A stretch of 64,000 nucleotides of DNA. Origin: Saprospirales bacterium (GTDB taxonomy: Bacteria; Bacteroidota; Bacteroidia; Chitinophagales; Saprospiraceae). Made by a program: the position numbers and the translations under genes. Below the pieces are notes generated by a model, which was given only the letters and a program-made list of their open reading frames with translations, had not been told where the DNA came from and did not search any database. Shown one piece after another: positions 8,534-17,849 of the stretch (the stretch's first letter is position 1; each line of letters starts with the position of its first letter). The stretch spans positions 108,609-172,608 of the forward strand of contig JADJBL010000008.1 in assembly GCA_016703765.1 (NCBI GenBank), given 5' to 3'.

Positions 8534-11158
8534 ATGATGAACATACCTTCTCGCCTTTTGCTTCCCCTCCTCGCCGGGGTTTTTCTGTTGAGTTGCAATC
8601 CCTCAAAAAAGCTGAGCGCTCCCGATGAGTTCAGAATCCTGGACACGATGCTAGTGACGGCGCCGGCCTTGCAGGACGAACCTGTTGTTTCCGTTCCCGA
8701 TGCTTTGCCCGACTACCAGGCAGCGGCTTCCCGCTCCTTCGATCTGCTCCACACCCGGCTGGAGATCTCCTTCAACTGGGAGGAGGAAACCGTGAACGGC
8801 AATGCATTGCTGATCCTCAAACCCTACTTCTATCCCTCCGATAAGCTCGTCCTGGACGCCAAGGGTTTCTATATTAAGGATATCAAACTGGACGCAACGG
8901 GCCAGGACCTCTTTTATGCATACGACGACAGCCTGTTGCAGATCATGCTCGATAAAACCTACCAGGCAAACGATACCCTGAGGATCCGGATAAACTACAC
9001 GGCACACCCCAGCGAGTCGGGTGGAAGCTTAGCTATCACCTCCGACAAAGGGCTTTTTTTTATCAACCCGAGGGGCGAGGAGCCGACCAAACCCAGGCAG
9101 GTATGGACCCAGGGGGAAACCGAAAGCAATTCGCGCTGGTTTCCCACCATCGACAAGCCCAACGAGCGCTGCACCCAGGAACTCTTCCTCACTGTCGAAG
9201 ACCATTTCAAAACCCTGTCGAACGGAGTTCTCGTTTCTTCCAAAAAAAATGCAGGCGGTACCCGGACGGATTACTGGAAAATGGAGCAGCCTCACGCGCC
9301 CTACCTGTTTATGATTGCGGTCGGGGATTATGCCGTCGTGGAGGACACATGGAAAAATGTCCCCTTGCAGTATTACGTGGAACCAGAATTTGAGAAAGAT
9401 GCAAAAGCCATATTTCCCTACACCCCCGAAATGCTGGAGTTCTTTTCCAACGTGTTGAATTATCCCTACCCTTGGCCCAAATTTGCCCAGGTAGTCGTGC
9501 GCGATTATGTGTCTGGCGCCATGGAAAACACCACCGCTGTGGTATTCGGGGAATTTATGCAGCTAAAAGCCAGGGAACTGGTGGATGTGCTCGACAATGA
9601 AAAGATCGTGGCCCACGAAATGTTCCACCAATGGTTTGGCGACTTGGTCACCATCGAAAGTTGGGCCAACCTGACCCTCAACGAAGGCTTTGCCAATTTC
9701 AGCGAATGCCTGTGGCTCGAACATAAACACGGCAAAGAAGAGGCCGATCACCACCTGCAGGCCGAATTGGAAGGGTACGTCTATTCCTCCAAAGGCGACG
9801 CCCACCCTTTGATCCATTACCGCTACTCCGACCGCGAATCGATGTTCGACCAGCATAGTTACAACAAAGGCGGTTTGACCCTGCACATGCTCCGGCGATT
9901 TCTCGGAGACAAGGCGTTCTTTGCAGGACTGAATTACTACCTGACCCAAAATGCCTACACGGCCGTAGAAGCACATGATCTGAGACTGGCCATGGAGGAA
10001 GTCTCCGGACTGGACCTGAACTGGTTCTTCGACCAATGGTTTTTTCAGGAAGGTCACCCCATCCTGGATATCCGGTACAGCTACGACGAGTCGGCTGAAA
10101 TGGTGGTGGTCGAGCTGGAACAAACCCAGGTATCAGAGGGCATGCCTCCTATATTCGAATTTCCGGCCACCTTCCAGATTTTCCTTCCGGACGGTACGGT
10201 GCGCGAAGAGAAATCCTGGGTCCGGGAGCGGCTCAGGGAATTCAGGTTTCATGCCGCCCAAAAGCCCTTGCTCGTGCTCTTCGACCCCCAGAGAGTGCTA
10301 TTGTGCGAGCGAAGCGAAAACAAAACGAGCGCCGATTTTTGGCATCAGCACAGGTTGGCGCCAAATGTCCGCGATCGGATGGAAGCCTTGCAAAAACTGG
10401 TAGAGATCGACCACCCGAAGCTTCAGGAGGCTGTGACCCATTCTCTGGACGACTCTTTCTGGGCCATCCGCCTGTTTGCGCTCGACAATATGGAACTGGA
10501 TGCGGCCCCCATGCCAAAATTGGGCAGGCTTGCTGCGCAAGACCCCCATGCGGAGGTTCGCGCGGCGTCCTGTTTCTTATTGGGGCAATCCAAAGATGTT
10601 CGCTATCAGGCAGAACTGGAAAAGATCATCGATACGGATTACGCTATCCTTGTAGTGGCCTCCGCTTTGGATGCGCTTTACGCGCTGTCCCCCGCCAGCG
10701 CTCTGAAGAAAGCCGGCGAACTGGAACCCGAAGCCGAGGGCTTTTTACTGGACGTGATCGCAGAAATTTATCTTAATAGTCAGGATATCAGTAAATTAGG
10801 TTTTTTTCAAAACCAGATGGAGACGGCAGAGGAATACCATTCTATTTCTTACCTGATGGGCTTTTTGCAGTTGGCAAAGCTGGGCGACCTGACACAGCTG
10901 TTGCACGCAGGCGACCAATTCTTCAAAACGGCATCCCGAAAGGAAAGCTCGGCTATGAAACGATATGCCGCCATGCGTTCGCTGAACGAGATCCACGCCG
11001 AGTTGGTGAAGAGAAGTGAAGAGAGCAAGGAGAGCAGGGAAAAATTCCTTTCTGCGGACAAAGCCGTGCTGGAACAAATCGAATCCGTCAAAGCCGGGGA
11101 ATCGGATCCGGAACTCAAGGGTATTTATCGGAATTTTCCGGACCCCAAAGCCAAATAG
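8534..11158 (+). CDS. M1 family metallopeptidase (aminopeptidase N-like lipoprotein)
   Basis: A zinc aminopeptidase of about 874 residues. ATG at 8534 leads into a lipoprotein signal with lipobox LLSC (LLAGVFLLSCNPSKK), so the enzyme is probably anchored in the periplasm or outer membrane. The M1 signatures are present: SGAMEN (about residue 327), HEMFHQWFGD (HExxH zinc site, about 361-365) and the third ligand Glu in LTLNEGFAN. The C-terminal 280 residues look like HEAT-type helical repeats, with short alternating helices. The gene is monocistronic by spacing, with 131 bases before the DUF4175 gene. TAACTTTG at 8433-8440 resembles a Bacteroidota -7 promoter box. Confidence 0.94.
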   Translation: MMNIPSRLLLPLLAGVFLLSCNPSKKLSAPDEFRILDTMLVTAPALQDEPVVSVPDALPDYQAAASRSFDLLHTRLEISFNWEEETVNGNALLILKPYFYPSDKLVLDAKGFYIKDIKLDATGQDLFYAYDDSLLQIMLDKTYQANDTLRIRINYTAHPSESGGSLAITSDKGLFFINPRGEEPTKPRQVWTQGETESNSRWFPTIDKPNERCTQELFLTVEDHFKTLSNGVLVSSKKNAGGTRTDYWKMEQPHAPYLFMIAVGDYAVVEDTWKNVPLQYYVEPEFEKDAKAIFPYTPEMLEFFSNVLNYPYPWPKFAQVVVRDYVSGAMENTTAVVFGEFMQLKARELVDVLDNEKIVAHEMFHQWFGDLVTIESWANLTLNEGFANFSECLWLEHKHGKEEADHHLQAELEGYVYSSKGDAHPLIHYRYSDRESMFDQHSYNKGGLTLHMLRRFLGDKAFFAGLNYYLTQNAYTAVEAHDLRLAMEEVSGLDLNWFFDQWFFQEGHPILDIRYSYDESAEMVVVELEQTQVSEGMPPIFEFPATFQIFLPDGTVREEKSWVRERLREFRFHAAQKPLLVLFDPQRVLLCERSENKTSADFWHQHRLAPNVRDRMEALQKLVEIDHPKLQEAVTHSLDDSFWAIRLFALDNMELDAAPMPKLGRLAAQDPHAEVRAASCFLLGQSKDVRYQAELEKIIDTDYAILVVASALDALYALSPASALKKAGELEPEAEGFLLDVIAEIYLNSQDISKLGFFQNQMETAEEYHSISYLMGFLQLAKLGDLTQLLHAGDQFFKTASRKESSAMKRYAAMRSLNEIHAELVKRSEESKESREKFLSADKAVLEQIESVKAGESDPELKGIYRNFPDPKAK

Positions 11159-11289
11159 AGGTTGACAAACATGCAGCTCTTTAATAATTTACGTCTCATT
11201 TCCCCCGAAATCGAATGCCCGCCTGCTTAGTGAAATCTTTTTGCGGTTTGAGGGGTTTTTATAACACGTTTTCTCGCAACGGTTGATAT

Positions 11290-14200
11290 ATGGAAAATTA
11301 TCAGTTACTGATCGGCAAGTTGGATGAGTTCATCCGCAAGTACTACCTCAACCAGTTGATCAGGGGATCGCTTTACAGCATTGCCCTGATATTGGTCTTG
11401 TTTCTGGGCTTGAATTTTCTGGAGTATTATTTCTACTTCGACGCCACCGTCCGGAAAGTGCTCTTTTTCTCTTTCCTGGGCATCAGCCTCGGCTCTCTTG
11501 CTTATTGGGTTGTCATTCCAGGGATACACTATTTTCAGCTTGGAAAGCTCATTTCCCACGAACAGGCCGCCCAGATCATCGGCAGCCATTTTTCCGACGT
11601 GCGCGACCGCCTCTTGAATGTCCTGCAACTGAAAGGCCAGGCCGCTTCTGCTCAACAGAAGGAACTCATCCTCGCGAGTATCAACCAGAAATCGGAATCC
11701 ATCAAACTGGTGCCTTTTCAAAATGCCATCGATCTGGGTACCAATCGCAAATACCTCAAGTACGCCCTGCCCCCATTGCTCCTTCTGATCCTGGTCATGG
11801 TCATGGCGCCCTCGCTCATCCCGAGCAGTACCAACCGCCTCCTGCGCAACAACGAGGAGTTTGAACGGCCGGCGCCTTTCCGCTTTTTGTTGGAGGAAGA
11901 AGCCCTGTCCGTCGTACAATTTGACGACTACCCCTTGCAGGTTCGCATCGAAGGAGATCAGATTCCCGATCAGGTATTTATCGAAGTGGATAACTACCAA
12001 TACCGGATGGTCAAAGAAAGCCCGGATGTTTTTACCTACCAGTTCAGCAATGTGCAGAAGGATATGCAATTCCACCTCCATTCCGGCAGGGTGGAGAGCA
12101 AGCCCTATACCCTGGAAGTGTTGAAAAAGCCGAGTATTGCCAAATTCGATGTAGAGCTCGACTTTCCCGCCTACACCAAACGCAAGGACGAGATCCGCTC
12201 CAACATGGGCGATATGGTAGTGCCGGTAGGGACCCAGGTAAAATGGTTTTTCCAGGTGGAAAACACAGACGCCCTGGATGCCCGTTTTTCTTCCGATCAA
12301 AAAATGATCCCCCTGAAGCGGGCATCAGAAAAAAGCTTCTCCCTCCAGCGCAGCGCCATGCGCGATGAATTGTATAAGTTGTTCATTTCCAACCAGTACC
12401 TTCCAAATGCGGACAGCGTAGGCTATTCCATTTCCGTTATTCCGGACGAATATCCCGCTATTTCCGTGGAGAAATTTGAGGACAGCACCCAGACCAAACT
12501 GTTTTACTTCGTCGGGGAGGCTTCCGACGATTACGGTCTGTTGAATCTCTCTTTCAACTACCGCATCTCCAGGTTCAAGGCCGAACAAGAGCAGCTGCAA
12601 TCCGTCAAACTGCGCCAACCCGAAGGCAAGGCAACCCAGTATTCCTATTCCTGGGACCTCAATAATATCGACCTCCGTCCGGGCGACCAGATCACCTATT
12701 TCTTCGAAGTATTTGACAACGACGGGGTGAACGGCAGCAAATCCTCCCGCACCAATCTCATGGTTTTCGCCATGCCGACGGTGGAGGAGTTTGAGCAAAT
12801 GAGCGCCGAGAACAACGAGGAGATCAAAGACCGCCTGCAGGAAGCCCTGAAGGAAAGCAAGAAGATCCAGGCCGAAATGAAGGAGTTGCGCGAAAAACTC
12901 CTTCAGCAGAAAGACCTCGACTGGCAAAAGCGCAAGGAGCTCGAAAGGCTGCTCAACAGGCAAAAGGAGCTCCAAAAGGAAATCGAACAAGCCAAGCAGG
13001 CTTTCGAAGAGAATATGAAAAACCAGGAGGAGATCTCCAAAACAGATGAGAACATCCAGGAAAAGCAAGAGCAACTGCAAAAGCTTTTCGAAGAAGCCCT
13101 GAGCGAGGAAATGCAGGAGCTCATGGAAAAGATCGAAGAACTCATGAAGGAGCTCGAAAAAGAGGGCGCACTCGATATGATGGAGGAATTCCAGTTCAAC
13201 GACGAGGAACTGGAAAAAGAACTCGACCGGATGCTCGAGCTTTTCAAACAGCTGGAGCTCGAAGCGGAAATGGAGAAGATGGTCGATAAGCTCGAAGAGC
13301 TGGCCGCCGAGCAGGAGGAACTGAGCGAGGATACCAAAGAGGAGAAGGAAGAACAGGAGAACCTCGAGGAACGCCAGGAGGATATCAACGAGTCTTTCGA
13401 AAAGGTAGAGGAGAAAATGGAGGAGCTCGAAAAAAAGAACAAGGAGTTGGAGCGCCCCAAGGAACTTGGCGACCACGAAGAGCAGATGAAAGACATAGAG
13501 GAAGACCTTAAAGACAGCAAGGAAAACCTGGAAAAGAAGGAGAACCAGAAAGCATCCCAAAAGCAGAAAAAAGCTGCGGAGAAGATGAGGGAAATGGCCC
13601 AGTCCATGTCGATGCAAATGGAGGGGCAGGCCATGGAACAGATGGAAGAAGACATGGAAGCCTTGCGCCAACTTTTGGAAAACCTCGTGACCCTGTCTTT
13701 TGATCAGGAAGACCTGATCGACGAATTCGGAAGGGTCAACATCAATACGCCTCAGTATGTGGACCTGGTTCAACAGCAGTTCAAACTCAAAGACGATTTC
13801 CGCCTGATCGAAGACAGCCTTCAGGCTTTGAGCAAAAGGGTGTTCCAGATCGAGAGCTTTGTGACCGAAAAAGTCATGGAGATCAAAACGAATATGAAAC
13901 AGGGTTTGGAAGAACTGGAAGAACGCCGCAAGCCCCAGGCTGGCGATCACCAGCAGCGCGTGATGAAAAACGCCAACGATCTGGCCCTGATGCTCAGCGA
14001 GGTGATGAACCAGATGCAGCAGCAGATGTCGGGGATGATGAGCGGCAACCAGATGTGCAATAAACCCGGCGGAAGCGGTGGGCAAAACGGCAAGGTTCCG
14101 CAGGACAAGATCTCGGAGGGACAAAAGAAACTCAACGAGGAGATGCAGAAGGCGAAGGAGGGGATGAAAAAGGGCGGCGATCAGCCAGGCAGCAAGGAAT

Positions 14201-14607
14201 TTGCCCAAATGGCAGCCCGCCAGGGCGCCCTCCGACAAGCCCTTCGCGAAAAACAGAAGGCTTTGCAACAGCAGGGAAAAGGCTCCAAGGAACTTCAGGA
14301 CGTCATCGACCAGATGAATAAAATGGAGATCGACCTGGTCAACAAGCGGTTGACCAATGAAATGCAAAAGCGGCAGGAAGAAATCCTCACCCGCCTGCTC
14401 GAGCATGAAAAAGCCGAAAGGGAGCGCGAACAGGATAACCAAAGAAAATCCGAACAAGCCAAGAACTACGAACGTCCTTTGCCGCCCTCGCTGGAAGAAT
14501 ACCTCAAAAAGCGGGAAGCGGAAATAGAGTTATACCGGACCGTGTCTCCCTCTCTGAAACCCTACTACAAAATGCTGGTGGAGGAGTACTATAAGTCCCT
14601 TAAGTAG
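11290..14607 (+). CDS. DUF4175 family membrane protein with long coiled coil
   Basis: 1105 residues. Two N-terminal membrane segments lie at about residues 25-45 and 58-78, and a third at about 155-175 (LPPLLLLILVMVMAPSL). Several beta-rich segments follow. Then comes a very charged Glu/Lys coiled coil of roughly 300 residues (about 505-800), a Met/Gln-rich part (MQQQMSGMMSGN), and a helical tail ending LEEYLKKREAEIELYRTVSP. Length and layout match DUF4175 proteins of Bacteroidota, which have no settled function. The coiled coil gives long false open frames on the opposite strand. The DNA is A/G rich on this strand but otherwise like its neighbours. Confidence 0.88.
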   Translation: MENYQLLIGKLDEFIRKYYLNQLIRGSLYSIALILVLFLGLNFLEYYFYFDATVRKVLFFSFLGISLGSLAYWVVIPGIHYFQLGKLISHEQAAQIIGSHFSDVRDRLLNVLQLKGQAASAQQKELILASINQKSESIKLVPFQNAIDLGTNRKYLKYALPPLLLLILVMVMAPSLIPSSTNRLLRNNEEFERPAPFRFLLEEEALSVVQFDDYPLQVRIEGDQIPDQVFIEVDNYQYRMVKESPDVFTYQFSNVQKDMQFHLHSGRVESKPYTLEVLKKPSIAKFDVELDFPAYTKRKDEIRSNMGDMVVPVGTQVKWFFQVENTDALDARFSSDQKMIPLKRASEKSFSLQRSAMRDELYKLFISNQYLPNADSVGYSISVIPDEYPAISVEKFEDSTQTKLFYFVGEASDDYGLLNLSFNYRISRFKAEQEQLQSVKLRQPEGKATQYSYSWDLNNIDLRPGDQITYFFEVFDNDGVNGSKSSRTNLMVFAMPTVEEFEQMSAENNEEIKDRLQEALKESKKIQAEMKELREKLLQQKDLDWQKRKELERLLNRQKELQKEIEQAKQAFEENMKNQEEISKTDENIQEKQEQLQKLFEEALSEEMQELMEKIEELMKELEKEGALDMMEEFQFNDEELEKELDRMLELFKQLELEAEMEKMVDKLEELAAEQEELSEDTKEEKEEQENLEERQEDINESFEKVEEKMEELEKKNKELERPKELGDHEEQMKDIEEDLKDSKENLEKKENQKASQKQKKAAEKMREMAQSMSMQMEGQAMEQMEEDMEALRQLLENLVTLSFDQEDLIDEFGRVNINTPQYVDLVQQQFKLKDDFRLIEDSLQALSKRVFQIESFVTEKVMEIKTNMKQGLEELEERRKPQAGDHQQRVMKNANDLALMLSEVMNQMQQQMSGMMSGNQMCNKPGGSGGQNGKVPQDKISEGQKKLNEEMQKAKEGMKKGGDQPGSKEFAQMAARQGALRQALREKQKALQQQGKGSKELQDVIDQMNKMEIDLVNKRLTNEMQKRQEEILTRLLEHEKAEREREQDNQRKSEQAKNYERPLPPSLEEYLKKREAEIELYRTVSPSLKPYYKMLVEEYYKSLK

Positions 14608-14798
14608 AGATAGGCCTTGACTTGTATCGGAAAAAGGACGACATTTGTCCCTGTCTTGATTATTTCCCTGAACAATCCAACCCTGCTCCGGCAAGTTCGC
14701 CGGGCATTGTTCGCAACATTTTGCCTATTACCTGGCAAGTTTGTTCTCTGCAAAGAGAGCAACAACTATGCTAAGCGTTTGGAAGCAAAAAGGGATTT
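14608..14798. other. Intergenic stretch without a recognised gene
   Basis: 190 bases between the DUF4175 gene and the kinase gene. An open frame here (14617-14916) overlaps the real kinase in another frame and has no protein character. It probably holds the promoter for the kinase-ybeY pair. No convincing box, hairpin or RNA was identified. Confidence 0.4.
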
Positions 14799-15185
14799 AT
14801 GCTCAAACTCAATTCTAACCCCCGCAGCGTTGCTGCAGTTGAACCTTTCCTCGAAAGGGTTGCCTCGAAATATTGCGTTAGCCCCGATACCTACGGGAAT
14901 ATTCTGGTCAGCCTGACTGAGGCTGTGACCAACGCAATTCGCCACGGCAATCAAAATGACGAGAGAAAGACCGTTCGCATCCAGCTCAAGAAGTGCAAGG
15001 GCAGGCTTTCCTTCCGGGTCTCCGATGAGGGTGGCGGGTTCGACTACCAAAGCCTTCCGGATCCAACCTGTCCCGATCTCATCGACCAACCTGGAGGAAG
15101 AGGCGTTTTTCTGATGAAAGCCCTTTCCGACGAGGTCGAATTTCTCGACAACGGAAGCACAGTGGAAATACAGTTCCGAATCTAG
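14799..15185 (+). CDS. ATP-binding protein, RsbW/SpoIIAB-type anti-sigma kinase family
   Basis: A 128-residue stand-alone GHKL ATPase domain. The N box is EAVTNAIRHGN, the G1 box is DEGGGFD, and the G2-like segment is GGRGVFLMKALSDEVEF. These match serine kinases that control anti-anti-sigma proteins in partner switching. No STAS-domain partner, PP2C phosphatase or sigma factor lies next to it, so its target is unknown. It ends 8 bases before ybeY on the same strand and is probably cotranscribed with it. The family is well supported; the regulatory role is inference. Confidence 0.88.
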   Translation: MLKLNSNPRSVAAVEPFLERVASKYCVSPDTYGNILVSLTEAVTNAIRHGNQNDERKTVRIQLKKCKGRLSFRVSDEGGGFDYQSLPDPTCPDLIDQPGGRGVFLMKALSDEVEFLDNGSTVEIQFRI

Positions 15186-15193
15186 TTCCCCCT

Positions 15194-15670
15194 ATGGCCA
15201 TTCCTCATTTCCCCGAACTGCCTTTCGAATCCCCTTCGGAAGGAGGGCTTGCGATTTATTTCTACCCGGAAGATGTAGATTTTGATTTGGCTCATCCACA
15301 GGCTGTTTCCAAATGGCTTCAAAAGGTTATGGAGCAGGAGGGTAAAGAATTGCTATCCCTGTCGTATGTTTTTTGTTCGGATGAGTATTTGTTCCGGCTC
15401 AACGAGGAGTATCTTCAACACGATACTTATACGGATGTGATCACCTTTCCGTACGGAGGCGAAAATGAGGTGGAGGGAGATATTTTTATCAGCATCGAGC
15501 GGGTAAAAGAAAATGCCGCCACCTTTAAAACCAGCTTCGAAAGAGAATTGCACCGGGTGATGGTGCACGGTTTATTGCACCTTTGTGGATACGGGGATAA
15601 AGGAGAAGAAGAGAGCTCGCTCATGCGGAAGATGGAGAGCGATTATTTGAGGCAGTTGGAGGAGGTTTGA
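15194..15670 (+). CDS. ybeY: Endoribonuclease YbeY (16S rRNA maturation)
   Basis: A zinc-dependent endoribonuclease of 158 residues acting in 16S rRNA 3'-end processing and ribosome quality control. The core motif is VMVHGLLHLCGYGD, with two metal-binding histidines. The usual third His of the HGxLHLxGYDH signature is replaced, as is common in Bacteroidota homologues. The DEYLFRLNEEYLQHDTYTDVITFPY segment contains the conserved N..YL...TDVLTF element. It lies 8 bases after the RsbW-like kinase and 44 bases before homoserine kinase, all on one strand. Confidence 0.92.
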   Translation: MAIPHFPELPFESPSEGGLAIYFYPEDVDFDLAHPQAVSKWLQKVMEQEGKELLSLSYVFCSDEYLFRLNEEYLQHDTYTDVITFPYGGENEVEGDIFISIERVKENAATFKTSFERELHRVMVHGLLHLCGYGDKGEEESSLMRKMESDYLRQLEEV

Positions 15671-15714
15671 TATTCATCGATTCCATAACAAAATAAATTC
15701 GGGAAATCTCTTGT

Positions 15715-16647
15715 ATGCGAAGCGGAATAAAGGTCTTTGCCCCAGCCAGTGTATCCAACGTCGCTTGCGGATTTGATTTGTTGGGGTTTGCTCTCGAACA
15801 GCCGGGAGACGAGATCATTGCCAGGATAAGCGATAAACCGGGGATCAGCATTTCCAAAATAACGGGCGCAAAGAACAAACTGCCTTTTGACCCACGAAAA
15901 AATACCGCCGGTGTCGCAGCTCAAAAGCTTTTGGATTTTCTGGGCGAGACCGGCATTGGAATTGAGATCGAGCTGCACAAAAAAATGCCGATCGGCAGCG
16001 GACTTGGATCGAGTGCCGCAAGTGCGGTGGCGGCAGTAGTGGCAGTTAATGAATTGCTGAAACACCCCCTTGAGAAGAGGGCTCTTCTCCCCTTCGCTGC
16101 TGCGGCGGAAGAAATATCCTCCGGAGCCATTCATTTGGATAATGTGGCGCCTTCCCTCATCGGGGGGATGGTATTGGTGCATAAAGGACACCATGCAGAT
16201 GCCTTTCGGCTCCCCACCCCAAAAGGATTGCATGCAGCGGTGGTTTGCCCTGAAGTCGAGATCCTGACTAAAGACGCACGGCAAATGCTCCACCCGTTTA
16301 TTCCCCTTGAAAAACATATCGAGCAAAGCGGTTATCTCGCAAGCTTGATCGTCGGACTCTATCAATCCGATCTGGCGCTCATTGCCAAATCCCTCCAGGA
16401 TGTGATTATCGAATCGCAACGCGCCCCTTTGATTCCGTTTTTTTACGAGGTAAAAGAAGCTGCCATTAAACACGGGGCCTTGGGTTGTAGTATCTCCGGT
16501 TCTGGCCCTTCGATCTTCGCCCTTTGCGCGAATAGTCATATCGCCGGTCAATGCAGTGAGGCGATGGCCAGGATCTATCGGGATGCCAAAATGGAGCATT
16601 TACTCTACCTCTCCCCCATTAACCAGGAAGGCGCCGTCAAATGTTGA
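15715..16647 (+). CDS. thrB: Homoserine kinase
   Basis: Phosphorylates homoserine on the way to threonine; a cytoplasmic GHMP-family kinase. The 310-residue protein starts MRSGIKVFAPASVSNVACGFD, with the N-terminal GHMP motif. The phosphate loop is MPIGSGLGSSAASAVAA (about residues 91-107), and the C-terminal motif GALGCSISGSGPSIFAL is intact. The other threonine genes are not in the window. The next gene downstream is another GHMP enzyme, diphosphomevalonate decarboxylase, separated by 84 bases that contain a parS-like palindrome. Confidence 0.93.
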   Translation: MRSGIKVFAPASVSNVACGFDLLGFALEQPGDEIIARISDKPGISISKITGAKNKLPFDPRKNTAGVAAQKLLDFLGETGIGIEIELHKKMPIGSGLGSSAASAVAAVVAVNELLKHPLEKRALLPFAAAAEEISSGAIHLDNVAPSLIGGMVLVHKGHHADAFRLPTPKGLHAAVVCPEVEILTKDARQMLHPFIPLEKHIEQSGYLASLIVGLYQSDLALIAKSLQDVIIESQRAPLIPFFYEVKEAAIKHGALGCSISGSGPSIFALCANSHIAGQCSEAMARIYRDAKMEHLLYLSPINQEGAVKC

Positions 16648-16654
16648 CCCCAAA

Positions 16655-16670
16655 TGTTCCACGTGGAACA
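16655..16670. promoter_or_regulatory. parS: Perfect parS-like site (ParB/Spo0J binding palindrome)
   Basis: TGTTCCACGTGGAACA is a perfect 16-base palindrome. It fits the widely conserved chromosomal parS consensus TGTTnCACGTGnAACA at every fixed position. It sits in the short gap between thrB and mvaD, where it is free of coding constraint. In bacteria generally, parS sites cluster around the replication origin and load ParB and the SMC condensin. parA and parB are not in the window. Confidence 0.85.
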
Positions 16671-16731
16671 TTGAAATTCCTCTGATTATTTCCTTTTCAT
16701 TTACTTATTTTAGCCCCTCAAAACTTATATC

Positions 16732-17817
16732 ATGGATTACTCCAATCCCAAACTCATCATCGAAACGGCCGACCTGGAGGCGGGAACCGTTACCTGGAAA
16801 AGTCCCTCCAATCTCGCGATCGTCAAATATTGGGGGAAGTTCGGAGACCAGCTTCCGAAAAACCCTTCTATCTCCCTGACCCTGGAAAACGCCTTTACCG
16901 AAACCACCCTGGAGTACCGTCCAAAAGAAACCGCAGGCCCTGGAATTTCCCTGGAGTTTTTTTTCGAAGAGGAACCCAATCCCGCTTTTGCCCAGCGGAT
17001 CGGCGCTTTTCTCGAACGCCTGATTCCCGTCTTCCCTTTTCTCCCTCAACTCGACCTGACCATCCATTCCCAAAACTCATTCCCCCATTCTGCAGGAATC
17101 GCCTCCTCCGCTTCCAGCATGAGCGCATTAGCCCTTGGTCTGTGTTCTTTGGAGGATAATTTGTTTCAAACCCTAAATGACGACCAGGAATTCGACCGAA
17201 AAGCTTCCTTCGTCGCCCGGCTTGGATCCGGCAGCGCCTCCAGGTCCATTTTTCCCTATATGGCTTTCTGGGGTCAACATTCCGGAGTAGCCGGATCTTC
17301 CGACCAATTTGCCATTCCACTGGAAAACGAGATCGCCCCGATTTTTAAAACCCTGCACGACGATATACTGATCCTCAGTAAAAAGGAAAAAGCAGTAGCC
17401 AGCACCAAAGGCCACGACCTGATGAATCAACACCCTTTCGCCGAATCAAGATACAACCAGGCTCGCCAGAATATCCACTTTTTGCTCAATGCCCTGAAGT
17501 CAGGAGACCTCGAAGCGTTTGGCCGAATCGCCGAAAACGAAGCCCTTTCCCTTCATGGGCTCATGATGTCTTCCAACCCTGGCTTTTTCCTCCTGGACCC
17601 CAATACGCTTACTGCCATTGAAAGAGTTCGGAATTTCAGAGAGGAATCCAAGCTCCCCGTTTACTTCAGTCTCGATGCGGGACCCAATCTCCACATCCTC
17701 TACCCCGAATCGGTTATCCCGGAAGTACGCCTGTTCCTCGAATCCGAGCTCATGCCGCTTTGCGAGGACCAGGTCTGGATCGCCGACTGGGCGGGCGAAG
17801 GCCCAGAACAAGTGTAA
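16732..17817 (+). CDS. mvaD: Diphosphomevalonate decarboxylase
   Basis: The last committed step of the mevalonate pathway: ATP-dependent decarboxylation of mevalonate diphosphate to isopentenyl diphosphate. The protein has 361 residues. Hallmarks are SPSNLAIVKYWGKFG near the N-terminus, NPSISLTLENAFTETT, the GHMP phosphate loop HSAGIASSASSMSALAL, and FARLGSGSASRS-like ARLGSGSASRSIF containing the catalytic-loop Ser. It implies a mevalonate rather than a MEP route to isoprenoids, as in many Saprospiraceae and Flavobacteriia. It follows thrB and precedes the glycosylase by about 32 bases. Confidence 0.95.
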   Translation: MDYSNPKLIIETADLEAGTVTWKSPSNLAIVKYWGKFGDQLPKNPSISLTLENAFTETTLEYRPKETAGPGISLEFFFEEEPNPAFAQRIGAFLERLIPVFPFLPQLDLTIHSQNSFPHSAGIASSASSMSALALGLCSLEDNLFQTLNDDQEFDRKASFVARLGSGSASRSIFPYMAFWGQHSGVAGSSDQFAIPLENEIAPIFKTLHDDILILSKKEKAVASTKGHDLMNQHPFAESRYNQARQNIHFLLNALKSGDLEAFGRIAENEALSLHGLMMSSNPGFFLLDPNTLTAIERVRNFREESKLPVYFSLDAGPNLHILYPESVIPEVRLFLESELMPLCEDQVWIADWAGEGPEQV

Positions 17818-17849
17818 GGATATTGCAAAAAACTGTAAACCAAGTTTTT

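Noticed and set aside
12325..14457. 710-codon open frame on the minus strand opposite the DUF4175 gene
   Set aside because: It is the antisense of a Glu/Lys coiled coil, which reads as Leu/Phe-rich nonsense. The plus-strand protein has coherent domains, so this is a shadow.
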